Shown here piece after piece: positions 17,873 through 25,573 of a stretch of 25,573 bases of DNA (its first letter is position 1; the number at the start of each line of letters is the position of its first letter). Under the pieces are notes generated by a model. The model was not told the DNA's origin and made no database searches. It was given only the letters and a program-made list of their open reading frames with translations. The stretch is from Mesostigma viride (Eukaryota > Streptophyta > Mesostigmatophyceae > Mesostigmatales > Mesostigmataceae): contig RPFO01001171.1 of NCBI GenBank assembly GCA_009746045.1, forward strand, positions 1 to 25,573, in the 5' to 3' direction. The position numbers and the translations under genes are program-made.

Positions 17873-18276
17873 CTTGTCTTTGTTGTCCATTCATAAGAGC
17901 CCCTTGGCTATAGACGTCCTTCAGTTCCACAGAGGTCGTCTATACACGAGCTTGTCTTTGTGTCTACAAGGGGTCGTGATTCCCTAAATCACGTGCTGTG
18001 GAATTTCCATCTCAACGTTGCTCGGATACTTGAAGTTCTGCGACTCAGGAAAGCAACCCAGGTAAAAGATCTTTCATATTGGACTGTGGATGATGTTGAT
18101 GATCATTTTTAGTCGTTACAAAGCACTAAAGCAACAAAACGACAAGCAAAAACAATCGATTACATGTCTACAACTAGTTTATAAACGATAGGACGACTTG
18201 GTACTGTAATGTATAAACGCTAACATGTTAATACGTACCAGGTCGAAACCGCAGATTACCTGCTGTGCGGGAGCCA

Positions 18277-18602
18277 TCACTCCCACCTCACGGACATAGC
18301 CTCGAACCTTTCCTGGCCGTCATCGCTAATAAAACATGTCAAGAATAACGTAACCAGTCTATCCACGCGCAAATATATGGACGTTTGCTGCCGAACAACA
18401 GGTAGCATACGCACTGTCACCGCCTGCATGGCCGCTGACAGGATCTGCTGCACCGATTAGAACCTAGAGACATACTTGCGCACATCCAGACGCTTCACGG
18501 CCAGAGATATAACCTTTATAACACTCAAGGATAATGACTACAAAATTTGAGTTCAAAATTCCAAGCCATGCTCTCGTACCAGTCATTTGCCTGCACCGCC
18601 AT
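18277..18602 (-). pseudogene. Coding-like stretch of unknown function, possible short-intron gene
   Basis: On the minus strand an ATG at 18602 starts MAVQANDWYESMAWNFELKF before the frame meets a stop. Further on, one frame reads SLAVKRLDVRKYVSRF, a TAA, then SVQQILSAAMQAVTVRMLP..., continuing through DDGQERFEAMSVRWE to TGA at 18277-18279. The composition is protein-like and helical. The segment 18448-18475 read on the minus strand begins GTATGT, contains CTAAT and ends GCAG, like a 28-base intron, and would remove the TAA. Two similar short segments flank it, but not all splicing combinations keep the frame. I do not recognise the protein. It may be a decayed gene. Confidence 0.25.
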
Positions 18603-19000
18603 AGCCGCGGACGTCAATTATTTTCACTCACGTCGGTCCCGTTTGACCATGGTACCCCCCAACTTTGATTGAGTATATCGCCCTGGCCAGTTGTCCAAAG
18701 TACGGTCTGAATAGGGCTACGGAAAGCTGACGTCTAGATCTTTCAATCCCGCCAGGTGGCACCATCAAATTATTTTTGGCGCGGCGCCTGCAAGGCGCAC
18801 AAACTCAGTCCGTTAGAGTGGTAGGACTTCGACTGGTACCACGAAAACGGACTCAGTACAAATGAAGGGTTAAGGGCCACCCCTGTTTTTTAGCAGGAAA
18901 AAGCAGGGGAAAGCGGGGAAATGCCTTGGTTACATGGCTAGCGGTTTATTAAATTATTCTGCGCAGCATGCAGCGCCTAACACAGGTGGGCTTCCAGTTT
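18603..19000. other. Unassigned sequence right of the retrotransposon
   Basis: No repeat, domain or RNA recognised. A poly-T/AGCAGGAAAAAGCAGGGGAAAG stretch lies near 18886-18920. It may hold upstream sequence for either of the two neighbouring coding-like regions. Confidence 0.35.
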
Positions 19001-19076
19001 GCTAGCTGCTTCCATTGACGGCTGAGAACCCTGAACTGAAGACGCAGAACAGCTGAGTTACAGACTTCGTGAGGGG

Positions 19077-19365
19077 ATGGCAGAAGACACGTCCGGGCAT
19101 CCAGCATTCCCCCAGAGGATGCTGGATGCTGGCTTAGTTGACTAGAGGCACTTTAAAGCCCTCGTCATCGTCACAATGAAAGACGCCGAGGGCAACGCTC
19201 CCAAGGCAACCGAGTGTATAGAATTGTATCACCGGCGGGTTCCTTCTCGAGGTTGTTCCAGAGGAGAAATTGCGGGAATGCAGCTGGAACGACTATCAAA
19301 AACTGTTTAAGAAAGAGCACGCTACCATCGATGCTTGGAAGCAGCTGCTACAGCTGGCCACCTGA
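19077..19365 (+). pseudogene. Broken coding region of unknown function
   Basis: From ATG 19077 one frame reads MAEDTSGHPAFPQRMLDAG, meets TAG at 19143-19145, and continues protein-like (HFKALVIVTMKDAEGNAPK...ELYHRRVPSR) to about 19248. The next frame then takes over with VPEEKLRECSWNDYQKLFKK and ends in LLQLAT before TGA at 19363-19365. The composition (charged helices, hydrophobic core strand ALVIVTM) strongly suggests real protein. A stop and a frameshift, or an undetected intron, interrupt it. I cannot identify the family. Its last codons lie inside the start of a tandem duplication that forms its 3' region. Confidence 0.42.
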
Positions 19366-19615
19366 ATTGTGTTCAAGTTTTCAATTAAGTCTTTGCATGG
19401 TTGTGTGATTGATGAGCCGTGATTTGCCATGAACTAGTCTAACTTATTATGGCACATCAAGCGACCACACATAGGGCCACCTGAATTCAGTGTGTTCAAG
19501 TTTTCAATAAAGTCACTGCATGGTTGTGTACGTGATTGATGAGCCGTGATTTGCCGTGAACTAGTCTAACTTATTATGGCACATCAAGCGACCACATAGG
19601 GCCACCCTGAATTGT
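19356..19615 (+). repeat. Tandem duplication, ~119-125-base unit, about two copies
   Basis: Units begin GGCCACCTGAATT at 19356 and 19475, and a third start (GGCCACCCTGAATTGTG) lies at 19600. They share GTTCAAGTTTTCAAT, GATTGATGAGCCGTGATTTG and CTTATTATGGCACATCAAGC. The coding stop TGA of the upstream broken gene is in the first unit. Confidence 0.9.
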
Positions 19616-19782
19616 GCCAAGGTGTGTGGGTGTGTCAAAAGTGTTCGATTGTTGTGTTACTTGCCATATCAAGCAACAACATGGAATCATAGATCCATTA
19701 AGACATATGAAGTGAGATCGACAGCTATTCTATTGCAGTTGTGAAACAACTAATTTAGTTAGACATTAGTTACTTCCATGGT

Positions 19783-19972
19783 CGTGGTCGTGGTCGTGTG
19801 CGTGTGCGTGTGCGTGTGCGTGTGCGTGTGCGTGTGCGTGGTCGTGTGCGTGTGCGTGTGCGTGTGCGTGTGCGTGTGCGTGTGCGTGGTCGTGTGCGTG
19901 TGCGTGTGCGTGTGCGTGTGCGTGTGCGTGTGCGTGTGCGTGGTCGTGTGCGTGTGCGTGTGCGTGTGCGCA
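19783..19972. repeat. GTGTGC microsatellite with GTCGTG interruptions
   Basis: About 30 hexamers of GTGTGC with GTGGTC interruptions spaced in a higher-order pattern (near 19838, 19886 and 19940). Val-Cys, Arg-Val and His-Thr reading frames across it are artefacts of the repeat. Confidence 0.93.
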
Positions 19973-20041
19973 GGATTGAGTGTGGGCAAGGGCAAGTGCA
20001 ATGGCAAAATATCTAGAACCTTGATGTCTAATCACTGCAAG

Positions 20042-20067
20042 AAAATGTCCTCAAATGAGGACATTTT
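20042..20067. repeat. Perfect 11-base-arm hairpin
   Basis: AAAATGTCCTC and GAGGACATTTT flank the loop AAAT. The T-run is four long. It may be part of a small inverted-repeat element. Confidence 0.75.
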
Positions 20068-20558
20068 AAAGATGGATACCATTTGTAATAACTCACACAT
20101 GTCAACACATCCATGGGTACGGTATGGAACCATTAACTTTTATGATATGCTCAAGAGTTGAAATGCTTTACATCCATGAAATATGCTCATTTTTTCAATT
20201 GTTTACAATTTATGAATGCAGGGGGGTCGTTACACGAGTGACCAAAAAGCACTCTGACAAGTCATGTTCAATGTGCCAAGAAAGAAGGCATGGCCAGGTC
20301 ATGGCTGGTCCTGAAAATGCACCGAGGGTGCCCACAACATGTCTACGTTACACCCTCGCTATCCTAGACCCTGCAGCCTGCCAGGGGGGGGGGCACAAAA
20401 TGTAACTGGCAGCCAGGGAGGATGGTGCAGGCCAAATAGCAGGTGTAAAGCTAGCTCAGTCCAAAGAGTGAAACAAGAAGCAAATATTTGCGTAGGCCAA
20501 GGTTAGGTCCAAGATTGTCGTTAGAGGCTTGGCTGCCACCACGTGCTAAACCATGATG
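20068..20558. other. No supported gene
   Basis: A frame at 20124-20405 contains a short Cys/His cluster (DKSCSMCQERRHG), which is too little to call a zinc finger. A run of nine Gs is at 20387-20395. No repeat family recognised. Confidence 0.35.
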
Positions 20559-20570
20559 CTGAAGCCTCGC

Positions 20571-21386
20571 ATTATCAAGGAGACAACCAGCGCATGCCAG
20601 AAATCGGGAGAATCCGGACCATGGTAGCTCGAGCCTGCCGTTATCTTGTCCGCGTGTTCGAGTCGTTCAGGATGATGAAGATGAATGGTGATGGCAATGT
20701 GTATCCTTGTGCATTGAAATTATGGCTGGCTTACGTGTAGAGCGACTAGATGACCTAGACGGTGGGGCCGGAAACAGCATGCTTGATCAGGGCGTGTGTT
20801 TCGAGCCTAACTGAAGCCTCGCATTATATATGAAACATACACTGAAAAGAGGCACATATTGTAACACAATAACAATGTAAACATGACAAGCTCAAGTTTC
20901 CAAGCCAGTCTTCATCACTTGGAAAGAGTTAAAGCGTTAGAAACATATGAAAATCAGAATATGGGCAACATCCCAGCAATCCTTGAAAAGCTTCAGGCAG
21001 TATATGTGTTAAATAAAACAACCACATTGCAATTAAACACAGCGACTTCTACTTGCTGCTGTTTTGACATCGCAAGACCGTTTACCTTTTCAGTGACGCA
21101 ACGGGAAAAGAAAGCACTGTCCAGCAAACTTCCGTAATTCCGCTTTGTCGCCGTTTACCGAAACAGCGATAACATTTTTGTCGCGAGGGTTTTCTAGCTC
21201 CAACTCGGACCAGCCAGCAGCAACCTCTATTGGCACCCGTGATCATTACTATCATAATACGCCGTCTAGGTCATCTAGTCGCTCTACACGTAAGCCACGA
21301 ACACGCGGACAAGATAACGGCAGGCTCGAGCTACCATGGTCCGGATTCTCCGATTTCTGACCTGCGCTGGTTGTCTCCTTGATAAT
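20571..21386. mobile_element. Inverted-repeat module, arms ~125 bases, possibly a MITE
   Basis: The left arm 20571-20762 and right arm 21262-21386 are reverse complements from ATTATCAAGGAGACAACCAG to CTAGATGACCTAGACGG, with about 97% identity. The left arm has a 64-base insert (about 20663-20727). Both arms encode the same peptide piece (RIRTMVARACRYLVRVF) in opposite directions. The 17-base sequence CTGAAGCCTCGCATTAT, which runs into the left arm at 20559-20575, recurs at 20811-20827 inside the module, suggesting a local duplication. The interior (20763-21261) has no gene I can identify. Confidence 0.7.
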
Positions 21387-21713
21387 ACGCCAACCCCTTC
21401 AGGGTGACATCCGTTGTCACGACTCGACGGCTTATGGTCGTCATAGGGAATGAACGCCGGTTCATATGGAACAGTGAACAAGCTGCTTGTCGAGCTCTAA
21501 GCGGAGCACGTAACCTTGTGCAACGATCGTTGCTCAATCCATACGATGCAAGTACTGACTGGATACATACGAAGCAACGACCGACAACAAGCAGCTGGAA
21601 TTACGGCATGGCTTGGACTTTAATTGGAGGCAACCGCTGGCCCTTCCCTTGCAGCTACGCCGCCACAGTTGTGCAATATTCTGGTCATTTCAAACCAAAT
21701 TGCGCAAAATGAT
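21387..21713. other. Unassigned sequence
   Basis: A frame at 21404-21712 crosses the region without a recognisable domain. Confidence 0.3.
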
Positions 21714-21733
21714 GGGGGGGGGGGGGGGGGGGG
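21714..21733 (+). repeat. Homopolymer run of 20 G
   Basis: An uninterrupted G tract; its length in the assembly should be treated as approximate. Confidence 0.9.
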
Positions 21734-21791
21734 TCCAGGGGTGGCCCTTAGAGGGTGTGGCCCTTAGCCGGGTGGATTACCTGTACAGTCA

Positions 21792-21849
21792 TTCACGCCT
21801 TAAGTTGGGTTCGAGGGTTTCTTCGGGTCAACCCAACTTAAGGCGTGAA
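21792..21849. repeat. Stem-loop with perfect 20-base arms plus a third half-copy
   Basis: TTCACGCCTTAAGTTGGGTT (21792-21811) and its reverse complement (21830-21849) enclose an 18-base loop. A further AACCCAACTTAAG overlaps the end of the right arm (from 21848). Confidence 0.85.
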
Positions 21850-22454
21850 CCCAACTTAAGCCGTTAAGTTACCATAACTTGCGACCCCCCGCCCTGCTGA
21901 TGGACTTTAGGGTGTCTTTTGATAGCTCTCGTGAAGGCCGATCGAACTGCACTTAACCCATGGTCCGCCAGCACTTTTTTTGGTTTTTTGACCCCTGAAA
22001 ATGAAAAAAATCATAACTCCTAGACCACAACTCCAAACCCCCTCAACCAAGATGCCAAGAATATCTACACTTCAAGGGCTTTCAGAATATGCAATAATAT
22101 CATGAGTCCATTCAGTGCCCTGGATGTTATCTTCAGTCAAAGTTGGGCAAAAGACGAACTTTTTCGTGTTAGAAAAAGTTTATCCCCCCCTTTTTTCTGG
22201 GGGGGGTTCTAATCACCAAAACCATGGTTGGATAATTTTATTAGAATGTTCAAGGGTCCCCCAATGGGGGGGTGCATTCAGAACTGCATTTTACAGATGG
22301 CACCACGCTCATATTGGCACATGACTACGAACAGCCCAAAACCTGAAAAATGTCATGCCAACTCTCTATCCCTTGTAGACATGCTACACACATTGCCATG
22401 CATTGTAAATGTGGCCAGCATGAAATAAACATCATAAACAATAAAACAAACTAT

Positions 22455-23396
22455 CTAGTCACCCAGAGTACGCGCAAACTTGCCATCCTCGGCATTGTGC
22501 CAGTGCTGCCAGCAGCCTTCCTCGATGTGCAAGTGCACCATGCACTGCACACACCAATAGGAAATGATGGTTCTTTCCTTGCAGGCTGCACATGTTGATT
22601 TGAAGCTGGCCTTTCCTGGGCTATGCATTGCAGCCTCAGGGAAATACCCGCCATGTAATCCAGTGCGGGGGCGCTGGGTGTCACTGTGTGGTCGCTTGTT
22701 CTCCCTATCCTTGTTATTAGCCTCCTTGACCATGCCCCTCACTAGTGCAGCCCTGAATTCTTTCTGGCTGTGAATTGCATCATCTTTATCACTGGCGTGC
22801 TGTTGGTACTTGTAGGCCGTGATGACAGCCATGTTGAACAACCACAGAAAGGAGCGGTTCCTGCCCTGCCACGATGCAGCATCTCGCTTCTCGACGCTTG
22901 CCTCAGCTGGCATCTCGAGATCGTCGGTGCCCCAGGCAGCCTCGCTTTCTTGGTCGTCGGCATTGCTGCGGCTCGGCCCCGCTGGTGCAGCAGGACGCCC
23001 CCTGCCTCGCCCACGTCCGGCAGTCCTGACGCGCTTGGCATTGCAGCCATCGGGACTATCAGGCTCCTCATCGTCTTCTTCCTGGCTACCTGACTCCGAA
23101 TCTTCCTCTGCAGCCTCGTCACGATCGGATTCAGATTCACAGCTCTTTGCGTCGTCGCCTTCTTCTACGAAATTCTTCCTGCCCTGCTCGTGCCACCATT
23201 TCTCGCACTGCGACTTCTTGTACCAGTAGTGAGACCCATCGTCCTCGAAGGTCAGCTGAAAACGGGTCCCATCACGGCCACCCCGGGCAGCAACATCCGT
23301 GACCAGGCCAGCGTAGAAGATGTCCGGGGTGGAAAACTCGCTGCCGGGCACTCGTATAACTCGCCCTTCCCACAATTTTCTGACGCTAGGCGCCAT
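22455..23396 (-). CDS. Truncated piggyBac transposase derivative with Tudor-like N-terminus and Cys-rich C-terminus
   Basis: This is a 313-residue intact frame. Residues about 8-68 (KLWEGRVIRVPG...FYAGLVTDV...FQLTFEDDGSHYWYKK) fit a small Tudor/SH3-like barrel. Residues about 77-115 are Glu/Asp/Ser-rich. An Arg/Gly/Pro basic patch ([15 protein letters not shown]) follows and could be a nuclear signal. From about residue 173, RSFLWLFNMAVITAYKYQ and QKEFRAALVRGM resemble the helices after the last catalytic aspartate in the piggyBac DDD domain. The end (CAACKERTIISYWCVQCMV...EEGCWQHWH) is the cross-brace cysteine-rich DNA-binding domain. The three catalytic aspartates and about 300-400 residues between basic patch and helices are missing, yet the join keeps the frame. 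It cannot transpose, but could bind ends or chromatin. Start ATG is the first in frame; stop is TAG. Confidence 0.85.
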   Translation of the reverse strand: MAPSVRKLWEGRVIRVPGSEFSTPDIFYAGLVTDVAARGGRDGTRFQLTFEDDGSHYWYKKSQCEKWWHEQGRKNFVEEGDDAKSCESESDRDEAAEEDSESGSQEEDDEEPDSPDGCNAKRVRTAGRGRGRGRPAAPAGPSRSNADDQESEAAWGTDDLEMPAEASVEKRDAASWQGRNRSFLWLFNMAVITAYKYQQHASDKDDAIHSQKEFRAALVRGMVKEANNKDRENKRPHSDTQRPRTGLHGGYFPEAAMHSPGKASFKSTCAACKERTIISYWCVQCMVHLHIEEGCWQHWHNAEDGKFARTLGD

Positions 23397-23436
23397 ATCC
23401 CCAGCGCGCGCGCAACGGTACCAATGTTAGCAAATG

Positions 23437-23460
23437 TTAGCAAATGTCACGTGACACCCT
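23437..23460 (-). promoter_or_regulatory. Possible upstream regulatory region of the piggyBac ORF
   Basis: About 50 bases before the ORF start is GTCACGTGAC, a 10-base palindrome containing an E-box (23446-23455), beside two TGTTAGCAAA units. A GCATTATAG stretch further upstream (near 23460-23470 on the minus strand) could serve as a TATA-like site. Role inferred only. Confidence 0.35.
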
Positions 23461-23659
23461 CTATAATGCACGAGGTATTTACTGAGCTATGGCGCAGTTA
23501 CCTGCCCGACCTTGACATTTTCATTCACGTTGGGTCTGCCCCAGACCGTCGGACCAATTTACGTTACGTCACTTACGTCGGAGGTCATGGATTTACGCGG
23601 TATAGTTACGTGACACGGGTTGCTATGCAAAAACATAGCATCGGCGGACCATGGGTTAA

Positions 23660-24109
23660 AGAATTCACCCCCAAGGTCGTATTTCGGGTCGAAACTTGGA
23701 TGCAAGTCATCAAACCGGCTATAGGCAGGTGAAGCCCAACACAGCACGGTACTGTAGTGCTAGCCAAACCTGCCTAACTTGGTGTGCTACATAGGGCATG
23801 CGCGTTCATTTATGAGTCAGTAATCGTAAACAGTGCTGTGTTCAGGCTGTGTTGCTGGTTTGAGAGCTTGCTTGCCCTTGCCACCCGCCTTCTCGCCTGT
23901 GGTGTCTCGTTTCTGCTTTTTGTTGGACGTTGCCCCGTTGCCCGAAAACAGTTCGTTCCATTTGGCCTTATCATCAGTTTTGTCGGCCATTACTTAGTTG
24001 TTGGGTCGCATTTATGATGGGTTCAAATGTGACGAACGCCTAAATTGAACCGACTGCATCATGACCGAAGCCGTTTGCCCATATATACAATACCGGCTAC
24101 CGCGTCAAG
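23660..24109. other. Unassigned sequence right of the piggyBac element
   Basis: No repeat or domain recognised. Short open frames only. Confidence 0.35.
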
Positions 24110-24575
24110 TTGTTGGGTATCTTCAGTACTCCCCAGCTGCGAGCTAGGCCGACGTGGACCATGCACCGTATCTCCCTCGCCTGGCACGCTTTACGCCAAT
24201 ACAGGGCCCTGTGGCGCAAGCCCTTGGGCAAGCTAGAGAAACAGGACCGGTTTAAGGTCCTGGTGACCTGGTCCTTCCTGTTCTCACATATGGGGCCGAG
24301 ACGTGGACCCTCACAGCCAACCTTGCCAAAAAGCTGGACGACACGGTCACCAACATGCCGCGGTCAATTTCTGTGTTGTGTGGGCTTAATAATGCTGCTC
24401 ACGTCCGCGTGTCGGTGGGCTATGCTGCTCACGTCCGCAAGGAGGACTTAATTGTACCTCTAGGCATGCCACTAGTGTCCAGAAGAGGTGGAAGACCATT
24501 GTCCAGGCTCATCATACGCCCGCCCCTGTGGGCAAGCCCCCTCCCCCCAAGCGGAAGGGGCGCTTTGCTGAGTAG
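24110..24575 (+). pseudogene. LINE (non-LTR retrotransposon) reverse transcriptase, C-terminal fragment
   Basis: From about 24160 one frame reads ISLAWHALRQYRALWRKPLG and KLEKQDRFKVLV. Then, one frame over (24277 on), PVLTYGAETWTLTANLAKKL continues to about 24400. The tyrosine-glycine-x-glutamate-threonine-tryptophan core followed by a Lys-Lys-Leu pair is a hallmark of the region after the reverse-transcriptase fingers/palm in R2/RTE/CR1-like LINEs. A third frame ends in a basic, proline-rich PPPPKRKGRFAE before TAG at 24573-24575. At least two frameshifts are present, so this copy is dead or affected by indels. The catalytic YADD box would lie upstream and is not seen. Confidence 0.7.
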
Positions 24576-24668
24576 AATAGGTAGGGTTTTCTAGATTAGA
24601 TTAGCTTAGAGTTAGATTAGTTCGGTTACACGACTCTGCCCACCTCCATCCATCCAGCAAGCTAGGGA

Positions 24669-25211
24669 ATATGTGCTACATGTCTCCCAACGGAGTCATG
24701 TTATAATTTAATTTAATTTAGTTTAATGCCACTAGTTAGGCATCACCATCCAGCAGCGGCGCCTGCAGTTGGTAGTAGGGCACTTAGCTCGCACCAACCA
24801 GGTAGACACATCACGTGGCCCCTCCGCAGGCTGCTGCGACCTACTCAGCCTGGCAGGCATGCACCTCCTAGTCACGTGGGACGGGCCCAGCAATGCTAGA
24901 CGCCGCTGCAAGGCCCGCACTTTCAAAGAGCAGCTAGAAGAGGACATGGGGGGCCTATGAGGCCTCTCCATGATTTGGAAAAAGATGATGGAGAAGGCCA
25001 AGTGGGCTCAGGTTATAGAGGACAACCGCGACCCCCTCCAGTGGGGAAGCCGCGTACGTGTTTGCAAACGCGAGAAGCATGCTAGGCAAGACCCCTATTA
25101 GGGTCTGGGGCACAATAGATAGAGTAGGATTGTTTGTACTTAGATAGAATAGACCGGTAAACTTAAATTAAATTGTAATAAATCTCCGTTGGGAGTACAT
25201 GCAGCACATAT
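24669..25211. repeat. Inverted repeat of a LINE-3'-end-like motif
   Basis: ATATGTGCTACATGTCTCCC and the following AACGGAG, ending in a TTTAA-rich tail (24669-24728), recurs inverted at 25155-25211. A third partial copy (CTCCCCAACGG...GATTTATTACAGTTTAATT) ends the window at 25538-25573. The CTCC...GGAG core can form a small hairpin. Short AT-rich tails after a conserved hairpin suggest 3' untranslated ends of LINE copies. Confidence 0.65.
24769..25101 (+). pseudogene. Second LINE C-terminal fragment
   Basis: In one frame from about 24880, GPSNARRRCKARTFKEQLEE is followed by a TGA (24958-24960), then IWKKMMEKAKWAQVIEDNRD and a basic end to TAG at 25099-25101. The arrangement Arg-rich, Thr-Trp/Phe-Lys-x-x-Leu-x-x-Asp, then Lys/Ala-x-x-x-Trp, is the usual very C-terminal tail of RTE/CR1-type LINE proteins. 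It may have continued from the fragment at 24110-24575 before the ~200-base 3'-end-like segment intervened. Confidence 0.55.
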
Positions 25212-25573
25212 CCTTGAGAAGGGGCATATGGCTCTTAATACATTCTGGGCTACTTCCTGCAAGGGTTGGCCGGGATGTAAACTACACTTGCTCTGGGTGC
25301 AAAAGTGCACCTGGACCACTACGTATTCCAGCACCTCACTCTGCTGGCTGAGGTGCGGACAGAGGGTGGAAGATCATCTAAACAATGCCTAGGGCATGGC
25401 TTCTCAGCATAGAGAGTATCTCTCTGCATAGGCAGAGCTTGGCTAAATTGAAAGACCGGTAGGATTGCGTGTACCCATCAACCCGCCATCCATCCGTCTA
25501 TTGATCATCCGGGGTTAACCCAATGCTCCGTGACGGACTCCCCAACGGCACCGATTTATTACAGTTTAATTAA
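25102..25573. other. LINE-associated non-coding sequence to window end
   Basis: Contains the right arm of the inverted motif, a second ACCGGTAGGATTG/TAGGATTGTTTG-like element (about 25124 and 25457) and the third copy of the hairpin/TTTAA motif. No gene seen. Confidence 0.4.

Larger units (their letters stand above)
1..18120 (+). mobile_element. LTR retrotransposon, 5' end cut by window edge, carrying nested insertions
   Basis: The first 322 bases recur at 17796-18120 in the same orientation. The 3' copy extends left to a TGTAAC start and ends in GTTACA, the inverted 6-base termini of an LTR. Behind the 5' copy lies a tRNA-complementary primer-binding site, and before the 3' copy a polypurine tract. 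A fragment near 15475-15560 resembles the junction of reverse transcriptase and RNase H in Ty3/gypsy elements. The internal part (323-17337) contains two nested transposons, 914-9836 and 10407-12104. Without them and one copy of each target duplication, the internal region is about 6.4 kb and the whole element about 8 kb, if the 5' LTR is as long as the 3' one. Most of gag-pol is not readable, so this copy is probably non-autonomous. The left target duplication lies outside the window; the bases after the right LTR are AAGCA. Confidence 0.88.
17338..18120 (+). repeat. 3' LTR, complete, 783 bases
   Basis: It starts TGTAAC and ends GTTACA (perfect 6-base inverted termini). It is preceded by a polypurine tract, and its last ~325 bases match the 5' LTR fragment. 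The first 31 bases are nearly palindromic (TGTAACAA...TTGTTACA). U3 holds two copies of a 65-base unit (17483-17612) and a TATA-type box at 17863. No AATAAA-type signal is obvious in the R region; TATAATAAAG overlaps the TATA box. Confidence 0.93.
21957..23655 (-). mobile_element. piggyBac element, internally deleted, with TTAA target duplications
   Basis: The left end is TTAA-CCCATGGTCCGCC (TTAA 21953-21956) and the right end is GGCGGACCATGGG-TTAA (TTAA 23656-23659). The 13-base inverted repeat is perfect and starts with the CCC typical of piggyBac. The 1699-base element carries one minus-strand ORF whose C-terminal part matches piggyBac transposases. The element is too short for a full transposase (usually 550-650 residues), so it would depend on an intact copy elsewhere. 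Confidence 0.92.

Noticed and set aside
5001-19365. Alternative genetic code with UAA/UAG read as glutamine
   Set aside because: Several coding-like frames contain a lone TAA or TAG (5512, 7078, 19143, minus strand near 18463) and end in TGA. However, the intact piggyBac ORF ends in TAG before AT-rich non-coding sequence, and the LINE frame has an internal TGA. Pseudogenes or indel errors explain this more simply.
19759-20161. His-Thr, His-Ala, Val-Cys and Arg-Val ORFs
   Set aside because: By-products of the GTGTGC microsatellite.
22770-23732. Plus-strand ORFs of 107-180 codons over the piggyBac element
   Set aside because: They lie antisense to the clearly coding 313-residue piggyBac-derived frame, and their composition is that of a shadow frame.

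Overview
This is a eukaryotic, almost entirely repetitive window. I see no operons or bacterial-style genes. It holds an LTR retrotransposon, several DNA transposons, a LINE remnant, long hexanucleotide arrays and a few broken coding-like stretches. Base composition is mixed: AT-rich spacers, GC-rich arrays and GT-skewed retroelement sequence. A piggyBac relative with a chromatin-reader-like domain, Ty3-type pol remnants and acidic, Ala/Gly-rich ORFs would fit a green alga or another large-genome protist. No rRNA, complete tRNA or conserved housekeeping gene pins the organism down, so this assignment is weak.

Layout. Bases 1-322 are the end of a 5' LTR whose full 3' partner is at 17338-18120. 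It is followed by a tRNA primer-binding site and a broken gag-like N-terminus, and a polypurine tract precedes the 3' LTR. Two transposons are nested inside this retroelement. The first is a composite at 914-9836, with palindromic ends and a 5-base target duplication GAAGT. It contains GGGCGT-type arrays, a 600-base inverted repeat, two disrupted gene-like regions (5001-5658 and about 5920-7927), a ~170-base tandem repeat and a fold-back module (9172-9785) whose arms differ by only one or two bases over most of their length. The second is a TTAA-flanked element at 10407-12104. Removing both leaves a retroelement of about 8 kb (if the 5' LTR is full length), a normal size for a Ty3-type element. 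Its 12109-17337 part is GT-skewed, has few long frames, and keeps one recognisable reverse-transcriptase/RNase H junction (about 15475-15560) and one unidentified intact ORF (16246-16944).

Right of the LTR (18121-25573) are two broken coding-like stretches of unknown function, a tandem duplication, a GTGTGC array and an inverted-repeat module (20571-21386). Then comes a clear piggyBac derivative (21957-23655) with 13-base terminal inverted repeats and TTAA on both sides. It encodes an intact 313-residue protein that keeps the N-terminal Tudor-like/acidic part and the C-terminal cysteine-rich domain but lacks the catalytic core. The window ends in remnants of the C-terminal region of a LINE reverse transcriptase, with three copies of a 3'-end-like motif.

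The elements look recently active and nested: the LTRs are nearly identical and the fold-back arms almost perfect. Most protein-coding content is nonetheless broken by frameshifts or stops. This suggests non-autonomous elements moved in trans, assembly indels, or both. All functional statements come from reading motifs by eye; no database search was run.
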